Below, piece by piece: positions 22,385-33,558 of a stretch of DNA of 64,000 bases. The DNA lies in NCBI GenBank assembly GCA_032158125.1, contig JASKOT010000011.1, positions 186,001-250,000 of the forward strand, in the 5' to 3' direction. Numbering within the stretch: the stretch's first letter is position 1; the number at the start of each line of letters is the position of its first letter. The notes beneath the pieces were generated by a model that was not told where the DNA came from, did not search any database, and saw only the letters and a program-made list of their open reading frames with translations. Made by a program: the position numbers and the translations under genes. The stretch is from Papiliotrema nemorosa (taxonomy: Eukaryota; Basidiomycota; Tremellomycetes; Tremellales; Rhynchogastremaceae).

Positions 22385-22994
22385 ATGGGCCGATTCACCG
22401 AGTACTCCGTTGTCGGGCGAAAGCTCCCCACCGAGTCTGAGCAGACCCCCAAGCTCTACCGAATGCGAATTTTCGCTCCCAACGACGTTGTCGCCAAGTC
22501 TCGATTCTGGTACTACCTCCGACAATTGAAGAAGGTCAAGAAGGCCAACGGAGAGATCGTCGCCCTCCACGTTGTGAGTGGCTTCATCCCGCATCAAACG
22601 CCCAAGCTCATGTGTAGATCCACGAGAAGAAGCCATTGAAGGTCAAGAACTTCGCCATCTGGATCCGATACGACTCCCGATCCGGTACCCACAACGTGAG
22701 CTTTCGCCTCTCCCACCCAGACAATCAACCACTAACATTTAGATGGTCAAGGAGTTCCGAGCCCTTTCCCGAGCCGAGGCCGTCGAGGCCATGTACCAAG
22801 ACATGGCCGCCCGACACCGAGCCCGATTTAGATCAGTCCAAATCCTCCGAGTCGCCGAGATTGAGAAGAAGGACGAAGTCAGAAGACCATACATCAAACA
22901 ACTCCTCGAGCCTGGACTCAAATTCCCCTTGCCTCACCGACGAACCAAGTCCAAGGCTTGGTTCGCCGCCAACCGACCTGCTACCTGGGCTTAA
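22385..22994 (+). CDS. rpl20: 60S ribosomal protein eL20 (L18a)
   Basis: Structural protein of the large ribosomal subunit. Exons 22385-22573, 22618-22695 and 22743-22994 encode 172 aa, the usual length. Diagnostic stretches are [79 protein letters not shown] and [20 protein letters not shown]. Introns of 44 and 47 nt are both in phase 0. The start follows immediately after the leader-intron acceptor. Confidence 0.96.
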
Positions 22995-23322
22995 ACTTTT
23001 GGTCATTCAGATTAGGGATGGAATGACTAGGAGGACGACGAGTTATAGGGCTATGCACCTGTTTCCTTTCACGCTATCATTTGGGCTATCGCTTCGTTGG
23101 CTTGCTGTCTGTACTGATCATCATACAGGAACAACTGTGCAAGGAGTCCACCGCAACATGCTGCTGACATAGGTCACTGTTCACGATATTGCCTTGTCAT
23201 TTCGACTGGGCTCCCTCCCTGCCCTCTATCGCCCCTTCAATCGCCCCTCCTCATGCAAGATTACCCTCGACAAATGATTATCAACATCTACGAAGAGACG
23301 ATCAAGCCGTTCGACCATGAAT
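22995..23322. other. Convergent intergenic region
   Basis: 328 bases between convergent stops. No gene was recognised. Confidence 0.45.
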
Positions 23323-23970
23323 CTACGGCGACTCATACTTCATGGCGATGTAGGGGTCGGACTCTCCGTTGATGTATCGTACCGTATCAGCGAAAACCAC
23401 TTCGAACCCGAATGGTTTGTACACCTTGTCGGCCTGTTCTGGGTAGTAGCATCGATCATCGTACCGTACGCTGGCCGGACTCACGTTTGTCCAAGTCTGA
23501 GTGGTCAGGCTGATGGTATCTCCCTCTTGGTCCACTCGATCCTTGACAACCTTGATCAATGCTGAAGCAAGACCTCGACGACGCATCGACGGCACGGTGG
23601 ATATGACGGACAAGTGCCAATCACGGGATTTATCAATCTTGACTTGACTATTCTTGGCCGTCCGAAGTCTGCCCATCTGGCTATATCAGTGTGAAGACGG
23701 GTTTTGTAACCCACCTCCTTCTCTTTCCATGCTTTCAATTCAGGTTTGAAATCCTTCTCCAATCGGTCGAAAATCTTCTCCTGTTCCGGACTACATGGAA
23801 GTCATTGATGAGGATAATCAACTAGATCGGTGGACCCACCCTTCTCGGAGTGATTTCCCAGGTGGGACCCAAATCGCCACGCAGCCGATATCCGACTGAC
23901 CATAAGATGCCGTCCATAGCTCGCATTCTATCAAAGCGGCCTTAACATAGCACTCTAGCTGATTTCTCAT
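23323..23970 (-). CDS. GNAT-family N-acetyltransferase (N-terminus uncertain)
   Basis: Predicted acetyl-CoA-dependent acetyltransferase of unknown substrate. Exons 23970-23840, 23790-23715, 23676-23485 and 23433-23323 give 169 aa. Motif A is LSVISTVPSMRRRGLASALI (the RRRGLA acetyl-CoA loop); the C-terminal strand-helix-strand reads VYKPFGFEVV and IAMKYESP. It is related to the two genes at 58.3 and 59.9 kb: MRNQLECYVKAALIECELWT matches their MRADIRNLVDAAL and IRSDFSTAIEAAL segments. The paralogues have about 50 more N-terminal residues. Here the matching frame (ADRFHRLSCDGDPV) is preceded by two in-frame TGA codons at 24016-24021, so the true start, an unseen upstream exon, or N-terminal decay remains open. 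A TATA box lies at 24122-24129. Confidence 0.75.
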
Positions 23971-24121
23971 CAACACTGGATCGCCATCGCATGACAGTCG
24001 ATGGAAGCGATCTGCTCATCAATCCTCGTTTGGGGTGCGAAGGAAAAGTCGTGCAATCTGCATTTCCAACCTCGAGAGCGTCGACAATGTTGTTCAATAC
24101 TTGGGCTGATCGTCAGCTGTA

Positions 24122-24129
24122 CTTTTATA
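24122..24129 (-). promoter_or_regulatory. TATA box (TATAAAAG) upstream of the GNAT gene
   Basis: TATAAAAG on the minus strand, 152 bases upstream of ATG 23970. A 14-codon frame begins at ATG 24063 and ends at the in-frame TGA TGA pair before the GNAT homology, so it would act as an upstream frame if transcription starts at this box. Confidence 0.55.
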
Positions 24130-24613
24130 CCTGTATGCCCCTCGATCGACTAACGAGTGGGGTTGATGATTTGCTGACAGACGATCTGCATTCTGGTGGA
24201 GCGCAAGGCAGAGAGAGACAGTGGTTGCTTGGAGAGACTCGCAAGATCTCTTAAATGACGGGTAAAACACTGCTTCACCCTTATGATATTCATAAGCACT
24301 TAGGCTATCGTGAGGGAACAGTCACAGCATACAGATCGAAGGATCCTTTGTCTTGACCTGAAAAGATGGTCAGCCCTTTCGATCATGTTCTCATGCAGGA
24401 ATCGCCACTACGCCCCGAATGAAAGAGCCAGTTCACATGTAAAGAGACATTATCTGGAAAGCAAAAATTGCTTGTCTATCCAAAGCTGGCTATTGCGGCA
24501 CCCACCTGTGAGGCGCAGAACAAACACTGTATGCTATACCAGTCTCACAAGATGCTCAGTCTGCGAAGACTCAGGACGGCCTCGCAACGTGGTTTGCCAC
24601 TGACCAAGGTGGA

Positions 24614-24642
24614 CGAAGGTGGGGGGCATACCTCCACCTTCG
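24614..24642. repeat. Inverted repeat (9-bp arms)
   Basis: CGAAGGTGG at 24614-24622 and CCACCTTCG at 24634-24642, with an 11-base loop. It is intergenic with no evident role. Confidence 0.6.
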
Positions 24643-24886
24643 GTCATTTGATTAGCGCAGTCAAAAACAAATGGACCAACCTCGATCGACCTTCTCATCT
24701 AGGCTCATTCAGTAGATTATCCAGACGGACGGCATTGCGAGGCTAAAGTTACTACCAGCTGCATTCATACAGCTGCGTTGCGCATCGAGCCTGCCGGGAC
24801 TGATCTCCGAGCACAAGCTACGAGCCGACACCTCGCACAGCCGGATCTCCCCGTACTTTGGACTCATTGGCTGGACTATCGATGCC

Positions 24887-26519
24887 ATGTCTTCGGCCTT
24901 GCTCACAACTGGTCAAGCGAGATGGGGGACGCATGTTGCATTGATATTGCTGTCGGCAGTATCTATAGCCACTTCAGCGCCTTCCTCTCTCGGTGGTATG
25001 ACATTCGCGCATATTACAATTCGGGTAGCTGATCTCAGGGGTGACCATGTGGAGTATGAGACCAGGGGATATCCGCGGAGTGCAGCTCTTGATTGGGGCA
25101 TGTACACTAGGCTCGTCGATATGCCTGTGAGCTAAGCCATTCGTCCACAGACCGCAGCAGCTCAGACCAGTCGGGCGGTGTATGTGATGTTGCCTAAACC
25201 ATGGAGGATATACCTCGATAGGGTCGAGTTCGCTGTGATGTCCATGATATGGATAGCCTGGACATGCGAGTCTTCTCTGAACCCCTTTGTCAAGATATGT
25301 CCTGAATGTCCAGCCGCAACAATGTCCTTTTCGGCATTCACAATCCACGAAGGAGTCTGTTCCACCGACCTCTCCGATACATACCTGCCGACCTGTCCCA
25401 TTCTTACTTTTGACCTGGTTCTCCTCCATCTCCTCTCGATTGTAACTCTATGCCTACTTCTGTCTGTCCTCTCTACCGCCTTATCGCCAGGATACTATCT
25501 CGCTCACTCGAGCGCAGCTGCGTATGGCGACGGAGCGAAGGATGATCCAGAATCGGCGGACATGTTGGTCATGTGGGATCTGGCTCTTGCTTCACCTCCG
25601 TCTTCCCCTCGAGTCGCACCTGCACTTCTCAACCCGTATGCGAGCAAATCTTACGGCACGACCGAGTCGACTGTTCCAGTCCTTGGAACACAAGGGGATG
25701 ATCCGGAATTTCCCGCTCCCATTACAACAAGGAGGGACAAGTTTGCTCAAGGGCGTTTGGCATCTTACCTGGCGATCTTCACTTGTTCGTTGGGTGTATG
25801 TGGCGCATCTATAACTTCGATACTCAACAGCCCCGGACGGTACTGTGAGCAAGGCCGCCTATCTGCTTGTCCGTACCGCTGACGTCCAGCCGTTGTAAGC
25901 GCTTTCCTGATCGCCGCTGCGGTCAGCAGCGCTGCCTTCACGTCCATCTAGTAAGCACTTTTGATCAAGCGCGACTCGGACTGATCGTAAAGCCTCGTGA
26001 GGCAATGGAGGCGGCAAGCGTCCAAGGGGAAAAGTGCCAGCTCCACGATACGCAGAGACCGCCTGATCGAGGTGACCTGTCTGGGAATCTTGTTTCTCCT
26101 GTGGCCGAGTGAGCGTTTCCACTGATTTTTCGTGGCAAGACTGATGCGTAGTCTTATCAATCATCCTCACGCTCTTCCCACCTACGCCGAACCGGCCATG
26201 TACCAATCCCGCGGCGTCTTTCGAATCACCCGACGACCTCCCTGAGCATCGGCTCAATCTCCTCTGTATCACAACTACCACTGCGGTAACATTGGGTTGG
26301 ATGGCCAGCTGGCTTATTCTGGCTCGTGTTATTGGCCTCATTGTTCCTGTACCGGAACTGGGCAAGGCTGTCCTGCCCATCGTGGACCATGCCAGCGGCG
26401 AGGAAGGGAGAAGTCTTCTCCGAAGCGAGCCTGTCCCTGCTGCGGCACGGCCTCAGGTAGGCTGGGGCAGAATTGTTGCGGGAGAAGCGTTCGAATTGGG
26501 CGATGATGAGGATGACTGA
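24887..26519 (+). CDS. Membrane protein with two MARVEL-like four-helix units
   Basis: Exons 24887-25126, 25151-25844, 25890-25950, 25993-26108 and 26152-26519 give 492 aa in phase. Hydrophobic helices include HVALILLSAVSIATSA, FAVMSMIWIAWTC, LTFDLVLLHLLSIVTLCLLL, LASYLAIFTCSLGVCGASI, VVSAFLIAAAVSSAAFTSIY, LIEVTCLGILFLLWPS and VTLGWMASWLILARVIGLIV. The Trp in helix 1 (RWGTH) and a Cys-containing loop (ICPECP) fit MARVEL-type proteins found at fungal membrane domains (eisosomes, cell-wall organisation). The pattern repeats after the 25.5-25.75 kb Ser/Pro-rich linker, suggesting a duplicated unit. Intron 1 is only 24 nt as modelled, so the acceptor or the first junction may be wrong. The family call is moderate. 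Confidence 0.6.
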
Positions 26520-26698
26520 GAGCCAAAGTGGGGTTTATGAGCTGGAAATCTGAGTCAAGGTGATTGTAGCGCTTATATCAGTAACTAATTGACGATCCGT
26601 TTGTATCTTTTGTATAGCACGATTGACTTCTGAATCCATCATCGTGTACATTCTGGCTTCTTCTTGCCCATCGACGCCGACGGGGCCTCTATAGATAT

Positions 26699-27520
26699 CT
26701 ATGGAGCGACGTCAGTCCTGCTCCACGACCCATCTTGTTGCTTCTTCCACTGCACCCTCCTGTTTGGCGTCGGCTTGAGTTCCAACATCTCCGCCTCGGT
26801 AGCTTGAATAGCCAAGATGGCCATGTGGCTATAAGCAAACTCGATATCCTTCTTCTGCTTCTCGTCCTCCTGCATTCGATCAGCCCACACACCCCTCAAC
26901 AGAAAAATAATGAACGCACCGACTCTTCGTCCAGCCTGACGATCCAATCATCCGGTTTCTCCTTGACCTCCTCCAAAGGTTTCCCAGGAGGAGGTCGTCC
27001 GAAACTACCCCTCAAATGTCCACTGAAATCTCCCCAAATCTTCCTTCGTTGACCTTGCCAAAACTCATCATTCCCCTCTTCACCATCTTCCACCCCAAAC
27101 GCCTTGATCGCGCTGGCGGATGTGGAAGGATCGGATGAGATCACTGCTGCTTTACCGGTGATTCGGAATTGAATCGCGGGATCTTCAATCCACCATGCGA
27201 GCTCGACCGTGGGATCGTGTGCTATGTGTACAGGCTTTTGCATTCGAGTGTCAGTGGTCGTGAGCAACAAGCCAGACTGAGTGACTGGACGTCAGGACCA
27301 GTGGTATTGTAAAGGGGGAGGGACGGATGGGCTGACCTCCTCGGTGGATCACAAATCGAGTCTTTGGCTTGCCCTCAGGCGACAGAGTACCCAGAGCGTA
27401 GGCTATATGTCAGTCAAATCACTTTGACACCTCACGCAGCGCGTACTTACAGACAAACTTTGGGTTCTCCTTGAGCTGTTTCTCGAGCTCACTCAGCCAT
27501 TCTGGTCTAGAGGAGGACAT
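26699..27520 (-). CDS. Pyridoxamine-phosphate-oxidase-like FMN split-barrel protein (Alr4036 type)
   Basis: Exons 27520-27451, 27402-27337, 27284-26920 and 26869-26699 encode 223 aa. The order is that of the Alr4036-type domain: MSSSRPEWLSELEKQL, ALGTLSPEGKPKTRFVIHRG, LLLTTTDTRMQK, VELAWWIEDPAIQFRITGKA, FGRPPPGKPLEEV and a C-terminal WIVRLDEES ... VEMLELKPTPNRRVQW-like strand (here MLELKPTPNRRVQW). Such proteins bind FMN and are assigned as pyridoxamine-5'-phosphate oxidase-like; the real substrate in fungi is mostly unproven. Length matches the family (220-260 aa). Confidence 0.85.
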
Positions 27521-27827
27521 GATGCGGGATACTGATCGAAGCGCGTTCACAATGGGCAAGAGGTGGCTGGCTTTAGGCTTCTGTAAGAAAGGGGAAAAGC
27601 AGAGTTGAGGACGGGATCGACGATATAGCTACAGCGATGGGTTGGCCATCTCGATGGACAACCTCCACCCCACCAAATCGCACTCGACAACCGCGTCATT
27701 TCAAGTTTCATGACATCGACAAGGTCACGTGCCATCTCTCGGTCGTGGATCGATCCTAGAGCGAGCTGCTGTATCTTTCGGTGCAGATTTCAGGATGTAC
27801 ATGGAGAGTGCTGCTCGATGCATCCAC

Positions 27828-29074
27828 CTAGACAACACTGGCAACGTCTGTCCGAACAAATATCTCCAGATCCCTCTCCTCATCCACTGCCTTCACCACG
27901 CCAGCCTTCTCTAGCACACTGCCGAGTCAGCGCAAACATCAGACAGCAGAAAAGAACCACTGCGCACCTTAGGGTATCCCTGATAACCTTTCCATCGACC
28001 TGAGCGAGGTTCTCTTCCCACTTCACCGTTTGCAGCCATTCCACCACATCTTCCCGCTGGTGTCCAAAGTAATCCACGACAAAGTCGACATCTTCTTTCT
28101 CCCTTGCCTGTGCAGAGTTGAAGTGTCGGACGTATGGCTGAAGAGAAGAGAGGAAGGTAGATAACGCAGCGGAAGAGGTGGAAGGGGAAGCAGCGATCGA
28201 CCAGCACGGCCAAGGTGCTGTATGTCAGCACACGGTCCAAAAGGGTACGAAATCGACGGCAGACATACTGTATACGGAACCGATGAAGCGGACTTCTCCA
28301 GAGTCTACGTATGGCTTGGTAGTGAACCATTCCCAGAGGAACACCGAGGCTGAAAAGTCAGATCCAATATCGTCTCAGGGGTTCAAAGCGTTGACTCACT
28401 CTCGCCCGAATTGACTGAATCTCTCAACGGCTTGAACTGGCCATTCACTGTGTATAATCAGCCTTGTTTACGCTGTATGTGTATGATCTCACCTTTGAAT
28501 TGAGGTTGTTCAGATTCGGACCATCCTTGTTGTAATGACAGGACCGAAGCCATAACTTGCGAACCGCTTTGGTGGTGTCAGCCCTGAACATGCTTCTTGC
28601 TTGGTCCAGCTCACCTTCCCAATCTCGAGATACCGAAAGTTGCACCCTTGAGATCATCTATCGAGTTGTATTTACTATCTTTTCCAGTGATGATAGCCCT
28701 GGACCGTCAGATACGATTGACCAGATCTGGCTCGACACACCATCGGAGAGGACTGGAGATGTATCGGCCTATAAGCTTGTAGCTCGTCTGTCCATTCGCC
28801 AGACCCGCAATGAGCGCATCGGTCAATGCTACCATGAGCGTCACGCCTCACATATACACATGAAGACGTGTGGCATCTCACCGATGCAAAGGTCAATCTC
28901 CCCATTCTTCAGCTTGACCTGCATTTCGCCCGTTCCACCTGGACATTCCACCAACTCAAACGTCTTGCCCTCGTCTTTCGCCGCAAATTGCAACAAAGGC
29001 GAAAGGAAGTGTTCTCTGTGCCATCCTACTCGGATCTTGGTCTGTTCAGTCGAAGTCGAGCTCGATGTGGCCAT
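27828..29074 (-). CDS. Ca3427-like periplasmic-binding-protein fold protein
   Basis: Eight exons (29074-28882, 28828-28741, 28698-28615, 28566-28493, 28447-28400, 28349-28269, 28217-27968, 27918-27828) encode 302 aa with all phases consistent. The protein starts IRVGWHREHFLSPLLQFAAK, continues LVECPGGTGEMQVKLKNGEI, ADALIAGLA-type helix (ALTDALIAGLANGQ), YNSIDDLKGATFGISRLGSG, LRDSVNSGE, FLWEWFTTKPYVDSGEVRF and WPCWSIAASP. This is the eukaryotic version of the ABC-transporter substrate-binding fold described for Candida Ca3427, a cytosolic type-II PBP fold with no transporter partner known. There is no signal peptide. The ligand is unknown. Confidence 0.8.
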
Positions 29075-29586
29075 GTTGGAAGTGGATGAAGGTTGAATGC
29101 TGTCATCTTGAAATGTGGGGTCGAACTTATCTTATCCGGTCAACCGGAATTACCATCCGCCTTTTCAATCATCACCTTTGGGTACTCTCACGACAACCAA
29201 AACCTTTTCGCGGTGGGAGCTGATCGACATCCGAAATCGGGGAGTCAGCGTCGATCAGATTTGACTATTCCCATTTTAGGCTGAAAATCGAGGACTTCCT
29301 TTGTCCAAGGAGAACAGCAGCTGCCGATTCAGCAGTCCGGTTTCCCCACGAATTAGGACTATTGCTTCTTGGCCTATGCTATCTACTCGGGCATTGCAGA
29401 GACTCTCAGGGATATTCCTCGAGTGGAACTAACTCAAAGACTGTGAAATCACAAGAGCCCGGCGAGATCCCTGTCGTAACACCAGCAAATACGGCCCAAG
29501 CACCTTGGCCGAAAGCCCCCTTCGGAAAACCTTGTCGCGAACTCTGCTCATCGGAATTAGACGATCACCACTAAAGATAGAAGGTC
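29075..29586. other. Divergent promoter of the Ca3427-like and second Nudix genes
   Basis: 512 bases, head to head. No TATA box or gene was recognised. Confidence 0.45.
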
Positions 29587-30916
29587 ATGACGGACGTCAA
29601 TGTCACCAACGTCGAGGTCGAAGAACAAGGTGTGCCTGACTGGGCTAGAGAAGGATTATCAGAGGAATCGTCGAGATGCCTCGATAATCTGCTGCGATAT
29701 CAGGCCGCTTCTGCTCCGGAGTGAGTCTTGCCACATCCAAGATGATAAGGCTATCGATAGTGATGGACGAGCTGAAGATGAAGATTCGGTATTGTGAAGC
29801 AAGCTGCAGTCCTGGTCATTCTATTTCAGAAGCCCGACGATAACAAGCTGAGCGTGCTACTCACAACGCGATCCAAGAAGTTACGGTGAGGTTTGCGTAT
29901 TCACCAAGCTGCCCCAAAAGCTGACTGCAGGTCACATCCAAATCAGACGGTGCGCAGCGAAACCCTTTCCGATCGGCCAACTAATGATAGGCACTGCCCG
30001 GCGGCAAGGTTGACCCGGAAGACCCCTCCCCTATACATACAGCGGTAGGCTCATCTTAAATCACTCATGATGCCTGCTGATGTCTTAGCGACGGGAAGCA
30101 TTCGAAGAAGTCGGACTCCCTCTTGCACCCCATGCGCATATACATCATCTCACTATACTCGATCCCGTCATGACTATCCTTCCTCTCAACGCTCATATGC
30201 GCAATCACATCATTGTTACCCGTTAGTACCCCTTCGGGTATGTGTGACGGATAACTGAAGTGCAGCTGTCGTCTGCTTTGTCTCCGACTACACGATAATA
30301 AAAGCCTTGGAACCTAGTCCCGATGAGGTGGACAGGATATTCACGCACCCGCTCAAGGGATGTCATGAGGGTCGAGTCTGGGGTTCCGAAGAGGATCAGC
30401 TGGTAGAAAGAGGTGGGGAGTGGTGGCCTCACGAAGAAGAGTATCACGTGAGCTTCTTGAATTGCGCCCACGTAACCGTTCGCTGACAAAGCAGTCACAA
30501 GCGGACAGGATAGGAGTGACTGGAGGGTATCGAATGCACGTAAGCTCACTTCCCACAATCACACTTGCACGATAGCTGAGTGTCAGCGCTTCCGGACGAT
30601 GCATTCACCCATTAAAGGCCTGACCTCCGACGTGTAAGTATCCGCGCAGTCAGCAGTCATCAGGCTGACTGGCAGATTAATCAACACCGCTACAGTTGCA
30701 TATGACGCACCACCCGCCTTTGGCCGATTCGGACCCCAACAACCCTCATTCAGCACAGTCATCGCCAATGTCGTGCTTGAATTACCAAATGTCATGGAAT
30801 TAGAGTCGAGCAAGGCGGACAGCTTGGTCAATGCCGAGAAGAGACCATTGGAGTGGGGAGGGACGGAACCGGGGGTGAGGATATTGTCGGGCGAGACATG
30901 GCATGCTCGAGCATGA
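29587..30916 (+). CDS. Nudix hydrolase, CoA diphosphatase type (Pcd1/NUDT7-like), copy 2
   Basis: Nine exons (29587-29720, 29784-29885, 29931-29949, 29991-30044, 30089-30221, 30266-30447, 30495-30539, 30587-30633, 30676-30916) encode 318 aa. KQAAVLVILFQKPDDNKLSV, LLTTRSKKLRSHPNQT and the box ALPGGKVDPEDPSPIHTA, then RREAFEEVGLPLAP, identify a CoA-diphosphatase Nudix protein with an intact REAFEE. It also carries HIIVTPVVCFVSD downstream, matching the LLVTPVVLLVTD of copy 1. An exon of only 19 nt codes RSHPNQ just before the box. Compared with copy 1 (4320-5661) intron positions around the box are shared but the loops differ. Peroxisomal or mitochondrial location is possible but no clear signal is seen. 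Confidence 0.88.
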
Positions 30917-31365
30917 AGTGCTGTTGAGTGAGACAGCCGACAAGGCGATGAGCGCTGAAGGAGTCGCCCTCAAAGATGTTCTCACGGCTCGGTTGTACTC
31001 ACAGATCTGTCAGCTCCAATGTCATTTTTCCTCAACATATGCAGACCAAGGTATAGAGACGGTAAAACGGACATACCCCCGAGACTCACCTTCGCTACTA
31101 CGCTCGGTGCAGTGCAAGTCCACTCGTCACAGTATCCTGCATCCGAGATACGACGTTTCTCACTTGTGCTCAAACTCAGAAAGGCTCGCGCCGTGGGAGC
31201 CTCGGACGGTAACAGGCGGGACTTCGTGGCTTCTCGATAGTTCCCCCCACAAAGGATGTATATCGTCCGCGGGAACACCAAGCCAGAAGTCAAGTGTCCG
31301 CATACAATATGAGATTCGCGTCCCATGACCTTGCCACTAACTACACTCTATACTGTGCTTTCGTG
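30917..31365. other. Intergenic: promoter of orphan gene B1
   Basis: 449 bases. No gene or clear promoter element was recognised. Confidence 0.4.
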
Positions 31366-31955
31366 ATGACTGACGAAATCACTCAGGTATCTACCGCTGA
31401 GACCTCTCAAAATGCGCTTGCTTCGCAGGGCAGGATTACATTGGCGGAGGGTACAGGTACGAGGCGTCCATCTTCTCAGATCGGCCGTGCTGACTCTATA
31501 GAGACCTACACCATGCCCGGCACCAATATTGTCTACTTCGACGCCTCCGTCGACAAATCTCAATAACTTAAGGTACGGATCGCATTCACTGACGACTTAA
31601 AAGACGTACTAGACCTCGGCGAGCTGCTCAAAAGTGTCTTAGCCGAAGTTGACCCAACATGGAACAACAGTGAGATTGTCGGGCGTAGGGGATTGAGTAC
31701 GACTGCTGACGCTCCTTGTTTCCAGGTCACACCATGAGAACTGATCGGGATTCCAAAACCTCTACGGTTCGAACGGCGATTCAGGAAGTTGTCAAGGGTT
31801 ACAGCCAGATCACCACACACGTCGAAGTCGAGAAAATCAAGCGACCTGGAACTTTTTCGTCTGGAAAAACAAAGAGCTTATGGGAGTCGTGGGCCTCAGC
31901 GTGCTCCAAGAATGGAGCGCCGTATGGGGCGGAAGAATTGAAGAAAAGGGGGTGA
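31366..31955 (+). pseudogene. Orphan family B, copy 1, with an in-frame stop
   Basis: Two exons (31366-31669 and 31726-31955) keep one frame except for TAA 31564-31566. Before the stop comes YTMPGTNIVYFDASVDKSQ and after it LKVRIAFTDDLKDVLDLGEL, matching copy 2 (LTMPGTKTVYFQDF, then YVEMGGSVDLINVL) on both sides. The second exon (VRTAIQEVVKGY, VEVEKIKRPG, SLWESWASACSKN) aligns with copies 2 and 3. The intron position and phase equal those of copy 2. The stop therefore interrupts an otherwise conserved gene. It is a pseudogene, a read-through case, or a gene with an untypical 42-nt intron covering 31525-31566 that would remove the conserved VYF. Confidence 0.6.
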
Positions 31956-32568
31956 GTTGTGGAAAGTGCGCATAGGGAATATCATTGTTTATGTGTGGGG
32001 ATTTGCAGATGCGATGGATTAGAGTGATGCAGTGGAGGTCATGAAGGAGTTGATGTTGGGCGGACGCAAGGGTCTCTCAGGCAGGACCTTTTTGAGTTTT
32101 GCTTGATGAAATTTGACTGCTCCCCAAGCCTGGTGTGCATGCTGGAAAGTTTTGTCGTATAGTCTGACCACTTGCAGCTTTGCCTCATTAAGCGTCCTTT
32201 CGCTGGGTGAGTCCTGGTCTGCGATGCATATCTCAGTGAGGCTTGTATCATCCGTGAAGTGCGACTTTGGTGCACCCAGCGTACATGGTTTCATGTATAG
32301 CTCTAGCCTTTCGCCACTTGACACCACTTGCAACAGCTATGAGCATGATCTGCCTACAGTACACTGCTTCTCCCACGAAGTCCCTACGAGCCGTGGGAGG
32401 GGGCACTTGAAGCCTCAAAAGATCTACCGAAGGTGACATTGCTTCCTTGAAAGGATAGGCCTACTGTTGGAGGTTGATCGAAATATAGTGGGCGAGCTGA
32501 TAACGGCAGTGAGGGCAAAAGAGCCATCCTCGTTCGTGCCCTTCTACTATCCACTCATTCATCCCACT
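31956..32568. other. Intergenic between B1 and B2
   Basis: 613 bases. No supported gene or promoter element. Confidence 0.4.
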
Positions 32569-33118
32569 ATGAGTAGCAACAGAGGTTCAAACTCGTCAGC
32601 CCCAACGAGGCACAGATCGATACGGTTTGCTGGACCAACTGAGGTCTTGACAATGCCTGGCACGAAAACCGTATATTTCCAAGATTTTCTCACAGCCCAA
32701 GGCTTGTATGTGGAAATGGGCGGTTCGGTAGACCTGATCAATGTCTTGGATAAGAATGAGATGGCACAAACAGTTCACGCCACAATCAGACCGCATTGGC
32801 AATCGTGTGAGTACAATCAAACACCACCCCGCAACTTTCATAGGCGGCAAAGCTGACCACCGACATATTGTGCTGTACACAGCCAACAGATACCGGAACG
32901 ACTCAGCAAAAAGAGGTGACATGATTAAACGAGCAATTCATGAGTATCTCGATACCCTTGGAGACTCGGCCAGCGGAGTCAAGGTGACGCGGATGCAAGA
33001 ACCCACCCCTACAAATAACTGGTCGGAAGAAGACAAGACGCTGTGGGAGACATGGCAATATACAATGTGGTCCAACGTCCAGTCTCGCATCGGAAGAGTC
33101 GCAGGAGGGGTAGAATGA
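32569..33118 (+). CDS. Orphan family B, copy 2 (unknown function)
   Basis: Exons 32569-32806 and 32883-33118 encode 157 aa. It starts MSSNRGSNSSAPTRHRSIRF and carries the family motifs LTMPGTKTVYF, VDLINVLDKNEM, then after the intron IKRAIHEYLDTLGDSASGVK and LWETWQYTMW. The second half looks like a small helical domain ending in a Trp-rich helix, shared with copy 1 (SLWESWASAC) and copy 3 (QWNAWTEYC). No signal peptide, membrane segment or known domain is visible. It is the only copy with an intact two-exon structure. Confidence 0.62.
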
Positions 33119-33558
33119 ATCTGGTAACCGGGCCGTATGTGTGACAGAGACGTAGCGCGAGTACATACCGAGATTAGAGGTGCGGAGATGATAGAGACGC
33201 GGTGCGAGCTGAACCGACATGATTTCGGCATTCGCTACCTCAACGTACTGTAGGTTAGCTGGGTGGCGATGAGTACTGTCTGATGCCTGTGGTCTATAAG
33301 GTCTTGCCGCGGCATAAATCTGAGTGCTACTAAAACCGCGTTGAGCCTGTCGATGCCGGTACAAAGAGAAGCGAGAGAAGCAGATCGTTTCCTGCGACGC
33401 GTTTCAGGCGATCGCGACTGCTTCTTTGCTTCCCCGTCGAGTCTCGGCTTTTCGCTTTTGGGAGGACAATTACTTCATGCATATACAGTCAAGGTGCTTG
33501 AACTTTGAACTTTGTAAGCAGTCATCGAGCATCAGATTGTCTGTGACTACGATCCTCC
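33119..33558. other. Intergenic between B2 and B3
   Basis: 440 bases. No supported gene. Confidence 0.4.

Larger units (their letters stand above)
23971..24886. other. Divergent intergenic region with a TATA box and a hairpin
   Basis: 916 bases. The GNAT-side promoter has TATAAAAG on the minus strand. An inverted repeat CGAAGGTGG...CCACCTTCG lies at 24614-24642. Short frames here show no family resemblance. Confidence 0.45.

Noticed and set aside
25592..26380. Minus-strand frames up to 173 codons under the MARVEL-like gene
   Set aside because: They are shadows of the plus-strand exons, which join in phase and encode plausible helices.
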